Assembly: GCA_963712835.1 (NCBI GenBank) | Contig: CAVQJJ010000019.1 | Coordinates: 247,384 to 311,383, forward strand | Source: DATARH01 sp963712835 | GTDB lineage: Bacteria > Pseudomonadota > Alphaproteobacteria > ATCC43930 > CGMCC-115725 | Reading direction: 5' to 3' | DNA: 64,000 bases | Shown: piece by piece, positions 55,858 through 62,816 of the stretch | Layout of the letters: each line of letters begins with the position of its first letter | How positions within the stretch are numbered: position 1 is the first letter of the stretch | Notes under the pieces: model-generated | The model's input: the letters and a program-made list of their open reading frames with translations, nothing else | Told to the model about the DNA's origin: nothing | The model's database searches: none | Made by a program: the position numbers and the translations under genes

Positions 55858-55876
55858 ACTCGGCGCTCTGCCGAGT
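55858..55876 (+). promoter_or_regulatory. Leader hairpin upstream of precursor gene
   Basis: ACTCGGC and GCCGAGT form a perfect 7-bp stem with a GCTCT loop in the 5' leader. No T-run follows. A role in regulation or stability is possible. Confidence 0.4.
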
Positions 55877-55949
55877 TGCTTCTCAGTGTTACGTCTCGGG
55901 CGCTCCCCGGGAATTGCCGATCCACCGGTCGCCGATCAAGGAGGAAACA

Positions 55950-56288
55950 TTGTCGCTGCGGGTGAAATACCAGACCATCCTGACGCAACTGGCGCCCGCC
56001 GGGGCCGTGGGCGTATCGCTCGCGCTCGGCGCCGCCGCTCCCGCCGCGGCGAGCACGCCGGCAAACGGCGATCAGTCCTCGGCCACCGCGAAGGAAAATG
56101 TGTCGGAGCGGCTCGCCGCCGTTCGCGATGCGGTGACCGAGCTCGACATGACCAAGGCCGATGCGGCGAAGGCAGACGGCCGCCTCGCTTGGGGCAATTG
56201 GGGCTGGCGCGGCGGCGGTTGGGGCTGGCCGAACTGGAACAACTGGCACAACTGGCCCAATTGGAACAACTTCTGGCGCAACTGGTAA
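55950..56288 (+). CDS. GrrA-like secreted RiPP precursor, Trp/Asn-rich core
   Basis: A 112-residue peptide. The TTG start at 55950 is preceded at 5 nt by a perfect AAGGAGG; the upstream in-frame extension has no signal-like start. A signal peptide occupies about 1-36 (AVGVSLALGAAAPAAAS). A helical leader follows (ENVSERLAAVRDAVTELDM), resembling the SERLAAVR-type leader of GrrA peptides. The core after about residue 79 has 11 Trp in 34 residues, mostly as Trp-Gly and Asn-Trp (GNWGWRGGGWGWPNWNN then WHNWPNWNNFWRNW). WPNWNN occurs twice. In this family the maturase is expected to crosslink aromatic side chains into cyclophanes. The adjacent radical SAM gene supports the assignment; the crosslinks themselves are inferred. 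Confidence 0.8.
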   Translation: MSLRVKYQTILTQLAPAGAVGVSLALGAAAPAAASTPANGDQSSATAKENVSERLAAVRDAVTELDMTKADAAKADGRLAWGNWGWRGGGWGWPNWNNWHNWPNWNNFWRNW

Positions 56289-56324
56289 GCGCCCGGTTTC
56301 GGTCGTCGGACGGCGGGGGCTCCA

Positions 56325-57506
56325 ATGGGCGAATCGACGCCCCGGATCGAGCTGCTCGTCGTCCAGCCGACCCCGTTCTGCAATATCGATTGTCGCTACT
56401 GCTATCTCGTTGACCGCACCAACAAATCGGTCGTCGCGGAATCGACCCTGCGCAATCTCTTCAGCCAGGTCTTCGCGTCGGGTTGGGCGAAGGACGGGCT
56501 CAGCGTCGTCTGGCACGCCGGCGAGCCGATGGTGCTGCCAATCGACTTCTACCGCCGCGCCTTCGCGCTGATCGACGCGCTGAAGCCGGCGGGTCTGATG
56601 GTAACCCACTCGTTTCAGACCAACGGCACGCTGATCGACGATTCGTGGTGCGAGTTCATCGCCGAGACGCATCTCGGCGTTGGCGTCAGCGTCGACGGGC
56701 CGCAGCGTTTGCACGACCGTAACCGCGTCACCCGCTCGGGCCGCGGTACGTTCGACAAGACAATCGCCGGCATCCGGCGCCTCAAGCAACACGGCGTACC
56801 GTTTCACGTCATCTCGGTGCTGACCAAGGAAAGCCTCGCGGCGCCCGAGGAGATGTTCGGCTTCTACGTTGCCGAGGGGATCGACCACGTCTGCTTCAAT
56901 GTCGAGGAGAGCGAGGGCGAGCACCGCTCGGAGAGCTTCGCCGAGGCAGGCATTGAGGCTGCCTATTACGATTTCCTCAGCGAGTTCTGGCGTCTCTCGG
57001 CGGCGCATCCCGGCAAGATCCGCTTCATCCGCGAGATCGACGACGCGCAGCGCAACGTCTTCCGTCCACGCGACACCGGCATCCACAACCAGCTCGCGAC
57101 CCCGTTCGCGATCACCAGCATGGACTGGACCGGAAATATCGCGACCTTCTCGCCCGAGCTCTTGGGGCTCAAGAACACGCTCTACGACGATTTCGTGCTC
57201 GGCAACATCAATCGCGACCGGCTCGCCGATCTCGCCGAGGGCCCGCTGCTCGCCCGCATGCGCGCGGATATCGACACCGGCATCGCGATGTGCCGCGAGC
57301 GCTGCGAGTATTTCAGCGTCTGCGGCGGCGGCGAGCCGGTCAACAAGCTGTTCGAGAATGGCAGCTTCGCCAGCGCCGAGACGGTCTTCTGCCGCATGAC
57401 CAAGATGCGCGCGACCGATCTCGTGCTCGATCGGCTGGAGCGCGTGTCCGATTTTGCCCAGCGCGGAGAGGCTATGGCGCCGCATCGGGCTGCGCCGGTT
57501 TTGTAG
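56325..57506 (+). CDS. Radical SAM/SPASM peptide maturase, GrrM-like
   Basis: A 393-residue maturase. The radical SAM [4Fe-4S] motif is Cys19-x3-Cys23-x2-Cys26 (PFCNIDCRYCYL). WHAGEPMVLP and FQTNGTLID are the SAM-contact strands of the barrel. The C-terminal SPASM-type Cys cluster reads CRERCEYFSVCGGGEPVNK and ends at ETVFCRM; CGGGEP-N is typical of this maturase group. It follows the precursor after 36 nt in one operon. The most likely job is forming C-C or C-N crosslinks on the precursor's Trp-rich core. FxsB- or other SPASM maturases are the alternatives. Confidence 0.88.
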   Translation: MGESTPRIELLVVQPTPFCNIDCRYCYLVDRTNKSVVAESTLRNLFSQVFASGWAKDGLSVVWHAGEPMVLPIDFYRRAFALIDALKPAGLMVTHSFQTNGTLIDDSWCEFIAETHLGVGVSVDGPQRLHDRNRVTRSGRGTFDKTIAGIRRLKQHGVPFHVISVLTKESLAAPEEMFGFYVAEGIDHVCFNVEESEGEHRSESFAEAGIEAAYYDFLSEFWRLSAAHPGKIRFIREIDDAQRNVFRPRDTGIHNQLATPFAITSMDWTGNIATFSPELLGLKNTLYDDFVLGNINRDRLADLAEGPLLARMRADIDTGIAMCRERCEYFSVCGGGEPVNKLFENGSFASAETVFCRMTKMRATDLVLDRLERVSDFAQRGEAMAPHRAAPVL

Positions 57507-57563
57507 GGCGGCGGGCCTTCGTGCCGGCCGTGGTAATGGCATTCACTTTGGAGAATGGGGGGA

Positions 57564-58313
57564 ATGAAAATGGTCGGTTCAAGGATTTGCACGGTTGCCG
57601 CCGTCGCGGTTTTGGCGATGGGGCTTTCGACCGGCGCCTTTGCCCAGGCGCAGCAGGCGCAACAGCCACAGGGTGGCCAGCCTGGCGGCGATCAGGGTGC
57701 GCTCGGTTATCAGCCGCAAGGCGCCGATCAGAACGCAGCCGGCCCGACAGGCGCGACGCGGGCGTTGCAAGTGCCGGTGCTCTACGTCACCGGCATCGAG
57801 GTGATTCAGGGCACCCTCAGTCCGAAGGAGGTCATGATCCGCGTCACCGGGGTCGCCAGCTCCGCCGGGTGGAGCGGTCCGGAACTGATCCCGTTTTATT
57901 ACGGCAAGTCGACTGACGACGTGCTCGACCTGCAATTCATCGCCAACAGCCCCGAGCAGTCGCAGAAGGCCGAGGGTTTCATGCCGATTTCCGCGACCTT
58001 CGAGCTTGACCCCGAGACCACCTTCAAGGGCATTCGCGTCCGCGCCTATGGCAACGCGCTCGAGCTGAAAGGCATGACCGGCAGCGTCAAGGCCGATATC
58101 AAGGCGAATGACTGCAAAGAGTGCATCGGCAAGAAGTTCGTCGACAAGGGCCAGGGCCAGGCCGGGCCGGGGATCGTCTATGGCGGCGATCTGCCTCCCG
58201 ACTACCGCCCGATCGGGCCGACCCACGGCGTCAAGGGCCAGGTCCACAACCCGAACCGGATCAACCTGATCCTCGACGGCGAGAACAAGATCACCATGGC
58301 GTTCTGGGAATAG
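57564..58313 (+). CDS. Exported protein of the RiPP cassette, unknown function
   Basis: A 249-residue protein with a signal peptide ending near GAFA-QAQQ, then a Gln/Gly-rich linker (to about 60). One globular domain follows (VPVLYVTGIEVIQGTLSPKE ... ATFELDPETTFKGIRVRAYG), rich in strands. A Cys-x2-Cys sits late (NDCKECIGKKF). The tail contains YRPIGPTHGVKGQVHNPNRI. No family recognised. Co-direction, a 57-nt gap after the maturase and a shared terminator suggest it serves the same pathway, for example as export, binding or crosslink partner. The start is uncertain among ATGs at 57555, 57564 and 57570. Confidence 0.7.
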   Translation: MKMVGSRICTVAAVAVLAMGLSTGAFAQAQQAQQPQGGQPGGDQGALGYQPQGADQNAAGPTGATRALQVPVLYVTGIEVIQGTLSPKEVMIRVTGVASSAGWSGPELIPFYYGKSTDDVLDLQFIANSPEQSQKAEGFMPISATFELDPETTFKGIRVRAYGNALELKGMTGSVKADIKANDCKECIGKKFVDKGQGQAGPGIVYGGDLPPDYRPIGPTHGVKGQVHNPNRINLILDGENKITMAFWE

Positions 58314-58337
58314 CCGGAAGCCAAAGGTGCAAACGCG

Positions 58338-58361
58338 AAGCGCCCCCGAGAGGGGGCGCTT
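58338..58361 (+). terminator. Rho-independent terminator of the RiPP cassette
   Basis: AAGCGCCCCC and GGGGGCGCTT pair perfectly over 10 bp around a GAGA loop, followed by a weak T tract. It lies 25 nt after the last gene and before the attachment site. Confidence 0.7.
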
Positions 58362-58384
58362 TCATGTCGGGGCTACGCGATAAA

Positions 58385-58433
58385 TGGTCGGAGTGAGAGG
58401 ATTTGAACCTCCGGCCCCTGCCTCCCGAAGGCA
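58385..58433 (-). other. tRNA-Pro(CGG) 3' fragment, attachment site
   Basis: The minus strand holds the anticodon arm (TGCC-TTCGGGA-GGCA), T arm (GGAGG-TTCAAAT-CCTCT), acceptor 3' strand CACTCCG, A73 and CCA of a proline tRNA. The 5' half, including CGGAGTG and the D arm, is absent upstream. This is the usual scar of a tyrosine integrase acting at a tRNA 3' end, and the integrase gene begins 156 nt away. The intact tRNA should be at the element's other end, beyond the window. Confidence 0.85.
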
Positions 58434-58524
58434 ATCTCAGCCGTTTGCGGCGGTTTGTAGCAACCAAGCGGCACCTCAAAATTCCTCTCTAAAGAGCCAA
58501 TTTCGATTTCTGGCCCTTGCCCTT

Positions 58525-58568
58525 GTTTGCTAGGATTTGTCCGTTCGTGGTTGCTAGATGGTTGCTAG
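58525..58568 (+). promoter_or_regulatory. TTGCTAG iterons upstream of integrase
   Basis: TTGCTAG occurs at 58527-58533, 58551-58557 and 58562-58568; the last two are within GGTTGCTAG. A further inverted copy, TAGCAACC, is near 58458-58466. They lie between the attachment core and the integrase start, so they may be integrase arm-type sites or repressor sites. Confidence 0.45.
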
Positions 58569-58588
58569 CACCGAGCAGGAGGCGGGCG

Positions 58589-59869
58589 ATGACGGGCGAA
58601 CGGAAACGGATCGGGCTCCGGGACGTACGGGTACTCGGCCCCGGCGAGATAGTTTGGGATGCCGCCATCGCCGGATTCGGTGCGCGTCGACAGAAGGGGC
58701 CGGCGATCACCTATTTCGTCAAATACCGCACGACTGACGGGCGGCAGCGCTGGCAAGTGATCGGCCGGCACGGCGTACTCACTCCCGACGAAGCGCGCGA
58801 CAAGGCCAAGGTTATCCTCGGCGATGTTATCGGTGGCGTCGATCCGGCGGCTGACAAGATGGCGGCGCGCAAGGCGATGACCATCGGCGAACTGTGCGAC
58901 CTCTACCTCGCCGCCGCGGAAGCCGGGAGGCTCTTGACGCGGCGCCGTGGTGCAAAAAAGGCCAGCACGCTCGCCACCGATCGCGGCCGGATCACGCGCC
59001 ATATCAAGCCGCTGCTCGGTCGCTTAGCGGTTGCTGCGGTTGACCGAACCGATATCGAGCGCTTCATGCACGGCGTCGCCGAAGGTAAGACCGCCGGGCG
59101 CGTCAAGACTGGGCGCTACGGGCTGGCGCGTGTTGCGGGTGGCAGGGGCACCGCGACGCGCACGGTCGGGCTGCTCGGCGCGGTGTTCACCTACGCGGTG
59201 CGTCAAGGCGTGCGGATGGACAACCCGGTTCACGGCGTCGTGCGCTATGCTGATGGCCGACGCGAGCGGCGGCTTTCCGACGATGAATATGCGGCGCTCG
59301 GCGCCTCGCTGAGGGAGGCTGAAGCGGAAGGGAAGATGTGGCCGGCAGCAATCGCGATGGCACGATTTCTCGCGCTGACGGGCTGGCGCAGCGGCGAGGC
59401 CCAAGCGTTGCGTTGGTCAGAACTTGATCTTTCCCGCCACACGGCGACGTTGAGCGACACGAAAACCGGCCGTAGCGTCCGCCCGCTGTCACATGCCGCA
59501 TGCGACGTGCTGCGCAATGTGCCGCGGCTCGCGGGCGAGCGCGTATTTCCAGCGACGCGCGGCGACGGCCCGATGGTCGGTTTCAAGAAGTTCTGGCCGA
59601 AGATCGCCAAGCTGCGCCAGTTGCCCGCCGATATCACGCCGCATGTGCTGCGGCACAGCTTTGCCTCGTTAGCGGCGGACCTCGGATATTCCGAGCCGAC
59701 GATCGCGACGCTGGTAGGGCACCAAGGCCATTCCGTCACGTCACGGTACATGCACGTTGCCGACGCGCCGCTGCTAGCGGCGGCCGACGCGGTGGCGAAC
59801 GAAACCGCGCGCCGGATGAACGAGGCCAAGCCCGCGGCGGCCGTGGTGCCCCTGCGCGCCGCGCGATAG
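58589..59869 (+). CDS. Tyrosine integrase of genomic island
   Basis: A 426-residue site-specific recombinase. An N-terminal arm-binding domain (about 8-85, ITYFVKYRTTDGRQRWQVIG) is followed by a core-binding SAM-like domain (about 95-225). The catalytic domain has Arg in TGWRSGEAQAL, Lys in SDTKTGRS, His-x2-Arg in HVLRHSFASL, His in LVGHQGHS and the nucleophile Tyr in TSRYMHV. GGAGG lies 7 nt before the ATG at 58589. It points into the island, next to the tRNA-Pro fragment that it presumably created. Confidence 0.95.
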   Translation: MTGERKRIGLRDVRVLGPGEIVWDAAIAGFGARRQKGPAITYFVKYRTTDGRQRWQVIGRHGVLTPDEARDKAKVILGDVIGGVDPAADKMAARKAMTIGELCDLYLAAAEAGRLLTRRRGAKKASTLATDRGRITRHIKPLLGRLAVAAVDRTDIERFMHGVAEGKTAGRVKTGRYGLARVAGGRGTATRTVGLLGAVFTYAVRQGVRMDNPVHGVVRYADGRRERRLSDDEYAALGASLREAEAEGKMWPAAIAMARFLALTGWRSGEAQALRWSELDLSRHTATLSDTKTGRSVRPLSHAACDVLRNVPRLAGERVFPATRGDGPMVGFKKFWPKIAKLRQLPADITPHVLRHSFASLAADLGYSEPTIATLVGHQGHSVTSRYMHVADAPLLAAADAVANETARRMNEAKPAAAVVPLRAAR

Positions 59870-59949
59870 CACCCAATTCGCGGCGGTTAGGGCCGAACCG
59901 CATTCACCGCCCGCGCCCGTCGCAGTGATCACCTAGCGGGGAGACGCCG

Positions 59950-60729
59950 ATGGTGCGCAACGTTGCGCGGGCGGTCGACTTCGGGCCGCCGCGTGGGATC
60001 AGCGACGAGAGCTTTGAACTGATATGCCGTACAAATGCGATCTCGGCTGATCACCGGGCAGCAACGCGCGCGCGTCTTGATGAGATAACGACTGCTTTTG
60101 CGAAGGCAATTTCAGACCAAAGCGCCCGACCACGCCGTGCCGACGACCGAGTCGCATTTCAGCGGATGGTCAAGAGCTTACACGAAGCAAGGGATTGTTT
60201 GCGGCGCCTGCTGGGTCCAGCCGGACAGCACGGATTACGTGTCGCAGGCCGGCGGATTGCTCCGGTGATCACAGTGGGTTGGATCCGCAAGCATTTCGGT
60301 AATGACCGGGCGGTCCCGAACGCGATCGTATGGCCACCCGGCGCCGACGGACGCGACGATCTCCGGAGCCCGTTACGCCCAATCGACGCAGAAGACTTGT
60401 CCCTTGCCCAGCGCATCGTTTTCGCAGAGTACCGCGCAGCCGATATCTTCGTGGCGATGATCGCAGACATTGCTGAGGCGCTGGATAGCGGTCGACGAGC
60501 GATCGTGCAACTCCCCCGGGGTCGCAATCCGCTGGAAAGCCGCACTTATTTGTTGGCTGCACTTGCCGAGCTTTGGTACGGCCTCGGGCGACGGCCGACG
60601 ATGGGTCTCAATTCAAAATTTGGCGCGTTTTCCGAGACGGTTTTCGAAGCGATCGGCTGGCCTACGGACGAAGTCATCTCGGCCTTGCCCGACGCGATCG
60701 CCGATTGGCGCCGCCTGTATCGTCGGTGA
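59950..60729 (+). CDS. Island hypothetical protein
   Basis: A 259-residue soluble protein. The N-terminal half is helical (AATRARLDEITTAFAKAISD, MVKSLHEARDCLRRLLGP); the C-terminal half contains EALDSGRRAIVQLPRGRNP and LAALAELWYGLGRRPTMGLN. No signal, membrane segment or catalytic motif seen. GGGGAG lies 7 nt before the ATG. Such cargo genes often sit between integrase and AlpA-like regulators on integrated elements. No function assigned. Confidence 0.65.
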   Translation: MVRNVARAVDFGPPRGISDESFELICRTNAISADHRAATRARLDEITTAFAKAISDQSARPRRADDRVAFQRMVKSLHEARDCLRRLLGPAGQHGLRVAGRRIAPVITVGWIRKHFGNDRAVPNAIVWPPGADGRDDLRSPLRPIDAEDLSLAQRIVFAEYRAADIFVAMIADIAEALDSGRRAIVQLPRGRNPLESRTYLLAALAELWYGLGRRPTMGLNSKFGAFSETVFEAIGWPTDEVISALPDAIADWRRLYRR

Positions 60730-60753
60730 CGAACCGTCAGATCGGCGTCCGGA

Positions 60754-60795
60754 GTTAGCTACACCAAAGCCGACTTTGCGAACTGTGTAGCGAAC
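60754..60795. promoter_or_regulatory. Inverted repeat upstream of AlpA-like gene
   Basis: GTTAGCTACAC (60754-60764) and GTGTAGCGAAC (60785-60795) match as an inverted repeat at 10 of 11 positions with a 20-nt spacer. The position, 58 nt before the AlpA-like gene, suits an operator or excision-related site. Confidence 0.5.
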
Positions 60796-60852
60796 GCGTA
60801 CCGCGGCATCGCCCGCATACTTTCGCCGTCGTGATCAATTACCGAGGATACG

Positions 60853-61173
60853 ATGGCAACCGATACGATCCCGGACCGGACGATGGCAACCGCCGTAGCG
60901 CTCGCGGCTGCGGCGCGCCCTGACCCCAATACTCTCTTGACCCGCCGCCAGGCCGCCGCGGCCCTGACCGCGGCCGGCTATCCGACCGCGCCGGCGACCT
61001 TGGCACGTAAGGCTTGCGTTGGCGGTGGCCCGAAATTTCGGAAATGGGGAAGATTGCCGATGTATAGGTGGGCTGACGCTCTCGAATGGGCGCAGTCGCG
61101 GCTATCCCCGCCAGTGGCATCTACCTCGGAGCTCGATCGCCTGCGCCAGCCCGATACATGGCCCTCGAACTGA
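60853..61173 (+). CDS. AlpA-like helix-turn-helix DNA-binding protein
   Basis: A 106-residue protein. The central MerR/excisionase-like winged helix reads LLTRRQAAAALTAAGYPTAP, then GGGPKFRKWGRLPMYRWADA and LEWAQSRL. This pattern (helix-turn-helix, then KFRK-GR--Y strand wing, then helix) is typical of AlpA/excisionase regulators on integrated elements, where they act as directionality factors or transcription activators. GAGGA precedes the ATG by 5 nt. It is followed directly by the small gene and the PrimPol gene. Confidence 0.75.
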   Translation: MATDTIPDRTMATAVALAAAARPDPNTLLTRRQAAAALTAAGYPTAPATLARKACVGGGPKFRKWGRLPMYRWADALEWAQSRLSPPVASTSELDRLRQPDTWPSN

Positions 61174-61176
61174 GCC

Positions 61177-61476
61177 GTGAACGAAGACAGCATCGGCACG
61201 GTGCCGTATGCCGGGCCCGAAAGTTTCCAGCGCAAGCTCGCTTTCCTCATGGCACGCATGCGCCGCGCCGCCAGCGCGGCGGCAGTCACGGGTGCGGACC
61301 ATTGTGCGTTTCACTACCCGAGGCGCCATAGTGATATCGCCGATCAGCGCCGGCGATACGCACACATGCTCGCGCAGCGTACCGACGTCCTGGGGCGCGA
61401 TCTGCTGCCGGGAAGCCGCGGAGGGGGTGCCGAGCGGCTGCGGCAGCGTCGCCAGCGAGCCAGGCCGCTACGATGA
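61177..61476 (+). CDS. Small basic island protein
   Basis: A 99-residue Arg-rich protein starting with GTG 3 nt after the AlpA-like stop and ending in the ATGA overlap with the PrimPol start. It has a helical segment (SFQRKLAFLMARMRRAASAA) and a basic tail. The tight spacing on both sides supports a real gene in an operon, but no ribosome site or family is evident. Confidence 0.45.
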   Translation: MNEDSIGTVPYAGPESFQRKLAFLMARMRRAASAAAVTGADHCAFHYPRRHSDIADQRRRYAHMLAQRTDVLGRDLLPGSRGGGAERLRQRRQRARPLR

Positions 61477-62816
61477 CCGCCGGCGGCGCCGTCAAGAGCG
61501 TGCGGCCGGCGCTAAACCCGGATATTGGTCCTTTCGCCGCCGCCGCACCAGAGCTGCGCCAACGAGGATTGTTCCCGATCCCTCTGGGTGGCGAGGACGG
61601 CAAGCGGCCGCTGATCGCCCAATTCACGAAGATGTCCAAACCGTCGCTCGCCACCGTCGAGAAGTGGGTAGAGCGTCGGCCTGGGGTCCGTATCGGCATC
61701 GTGACTGGCGCCGTGTCGAGTGTTGTCGTCATCGACGTAGACAGTGACGACCCAGCCGTTTGGGCCATAGTGATCGAGTGCTTCGGTGACACGCCGCTGA
61801 AAATTGGGACACCTTCGGGCGGACTGCACCTGTATTACCGCTGGAACGGCGAGCGGAGCCAAAATCTGCGGCCCGAGCTGCCGGTTGACATTAAGGGAAC
61901 TGGCGGCCAAGTCGCGGCGCCCCCGAGCGTAAGACTTACCGGGAAGCACTCTGGCAAGGCCTATACGTTTTATGCTGGATCATGGGATGACCTAGCCGGA
62001 CTTCCGCGGATAAAGCCGGGCGCTCTTGAGACACGCGAGCGCGTCGCGCCACGGCGCAGCGACCAGGTCCCACCGGTGGCCGTACCGCTGCGCGCGGTGG
62101 GCATCGGGTACCGCAACAACACGCTCTGGCGCGCCTGCATGTGGCACGCCCCGGACTATGGATCGGAAAGCGAGTTGCTCGCGCTCGCGCTCGAGATCAA
62201 CGCCAGCCGTTCCAAGGCGCCCCTCGACCGCGCCGAGGTTGCGAAGCTGGTGCGTTCGGCTTGGGGCTATGAGGTCCGCGGCGAGAATTGGATCGGCCGG
62301 CGGCGTGGCAGGCGGCCACCCTCTGCCGCGCTCGACGTCGCCCTGGCTGCGTATCCCGACGCAGGTGTGCTGCTGCGCGTCGTGAGACACGCGTTCGATG
62401 CCCTCGACAAGAAGGGTGCACCCTTCCCGGTTGCGCCCAGGCCGATGGCGGAGGCTCGCGTCATTCCCGAGTGGGGCGCATCCGACCGGCGCTATCACCG
62501 CGCGCTGGTCGTGCTGTTGCAACTCGGCCTGCTGGTCATCGTCCACAGGGGCGGTCGCTGGAAGGGCGACGCAAATCTCTTTCGCTTCGGAAATGGAGAT
62601 CGTCCAATGTCGCCACAGCTCGTCGTGTCGAATGCCGCTCCACCAGCGGACGCCGATTTGATGCGCGTCGTCGATGCACTGAAATCCGGGGCGACCCGGA
62701 ATGGACGCCATCGCCAAGGGGCTATTAAAGTTTCGATCCGCGCCCCCGTGAAGGGGGCGACAATCCTCCCCCTTGTAGCTCTTGATACAGACACGTTTCG
62801 ATCCGCGCCCCCGTGA
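61473..62816 (+). CDS. PrimPol replication protein, 3' end inside CRISPR repeats
   Basis: A 447-codon frame. The N-terminal bifunctional primase/polymerase domain (about 15-200) has metal ligands Asp88-x-Asp90 (VVVIDVDSDD), motif II GTPSGGLHLYY with His119, and the motif III region VDIKGTGGQVAAPPS. A PriCT-like helical domain follows (about 205-265, NNTLWRACMWHA ... LDRAEVAKLVRSAWGYE). From codon 420 the frame is CRISPR repeat and spacer, and the stop lies in the second repeat, so the natural C-terminus (possibly a helicase) has been lost or replaced. It resembles replication proteins of integrated plasmid- or phage-like elements. Confidence 0.8.
   Translation: MTAGGAVKSVRPALNPDIGPFAAAAPELRQRGLFPIPLGGEDGKRPLIAQFTKMSKPSLATVEKWVERRPGVRIGIVTGAVSSVVVIDVDSDDPAVWAIVIECFGDTPLKIGTPSGGLHLYYRWNGERSQNLRPELPVDIKGTGGQVAAPPSVRLTGKHSGKAYTFYAGSWDDLAGLPRIKPGALETRERVAPRRSDQVPPVAVPLRAVGIGYRNNTLWRACMWHAPDYGSESELLALALEINASRSKAPLDRAEVAKLVRSAWGYEVRGENWIGRRRGRRPPSAALDVALAAYPDAGVLLRVVRHAFDALDKKGAPFPVAPRPMAEARVIPEWGASDRRYHRALVVLLQLGLLVIVHRGGRWKGDANLFRFGNGDRPMSPQLVVSNAAPPADADLMRVVDALKSGATRNGRHRQGAIKVSIRAPVKGATILPLVALDTDTFRSAPP

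Noticed and set aside
58385..58500. A functional tRNA gene at the island edge
   Set aside because: Only the 3' half is present; no D arm or 5' acceptor strand can be found upstream on the minus strand.
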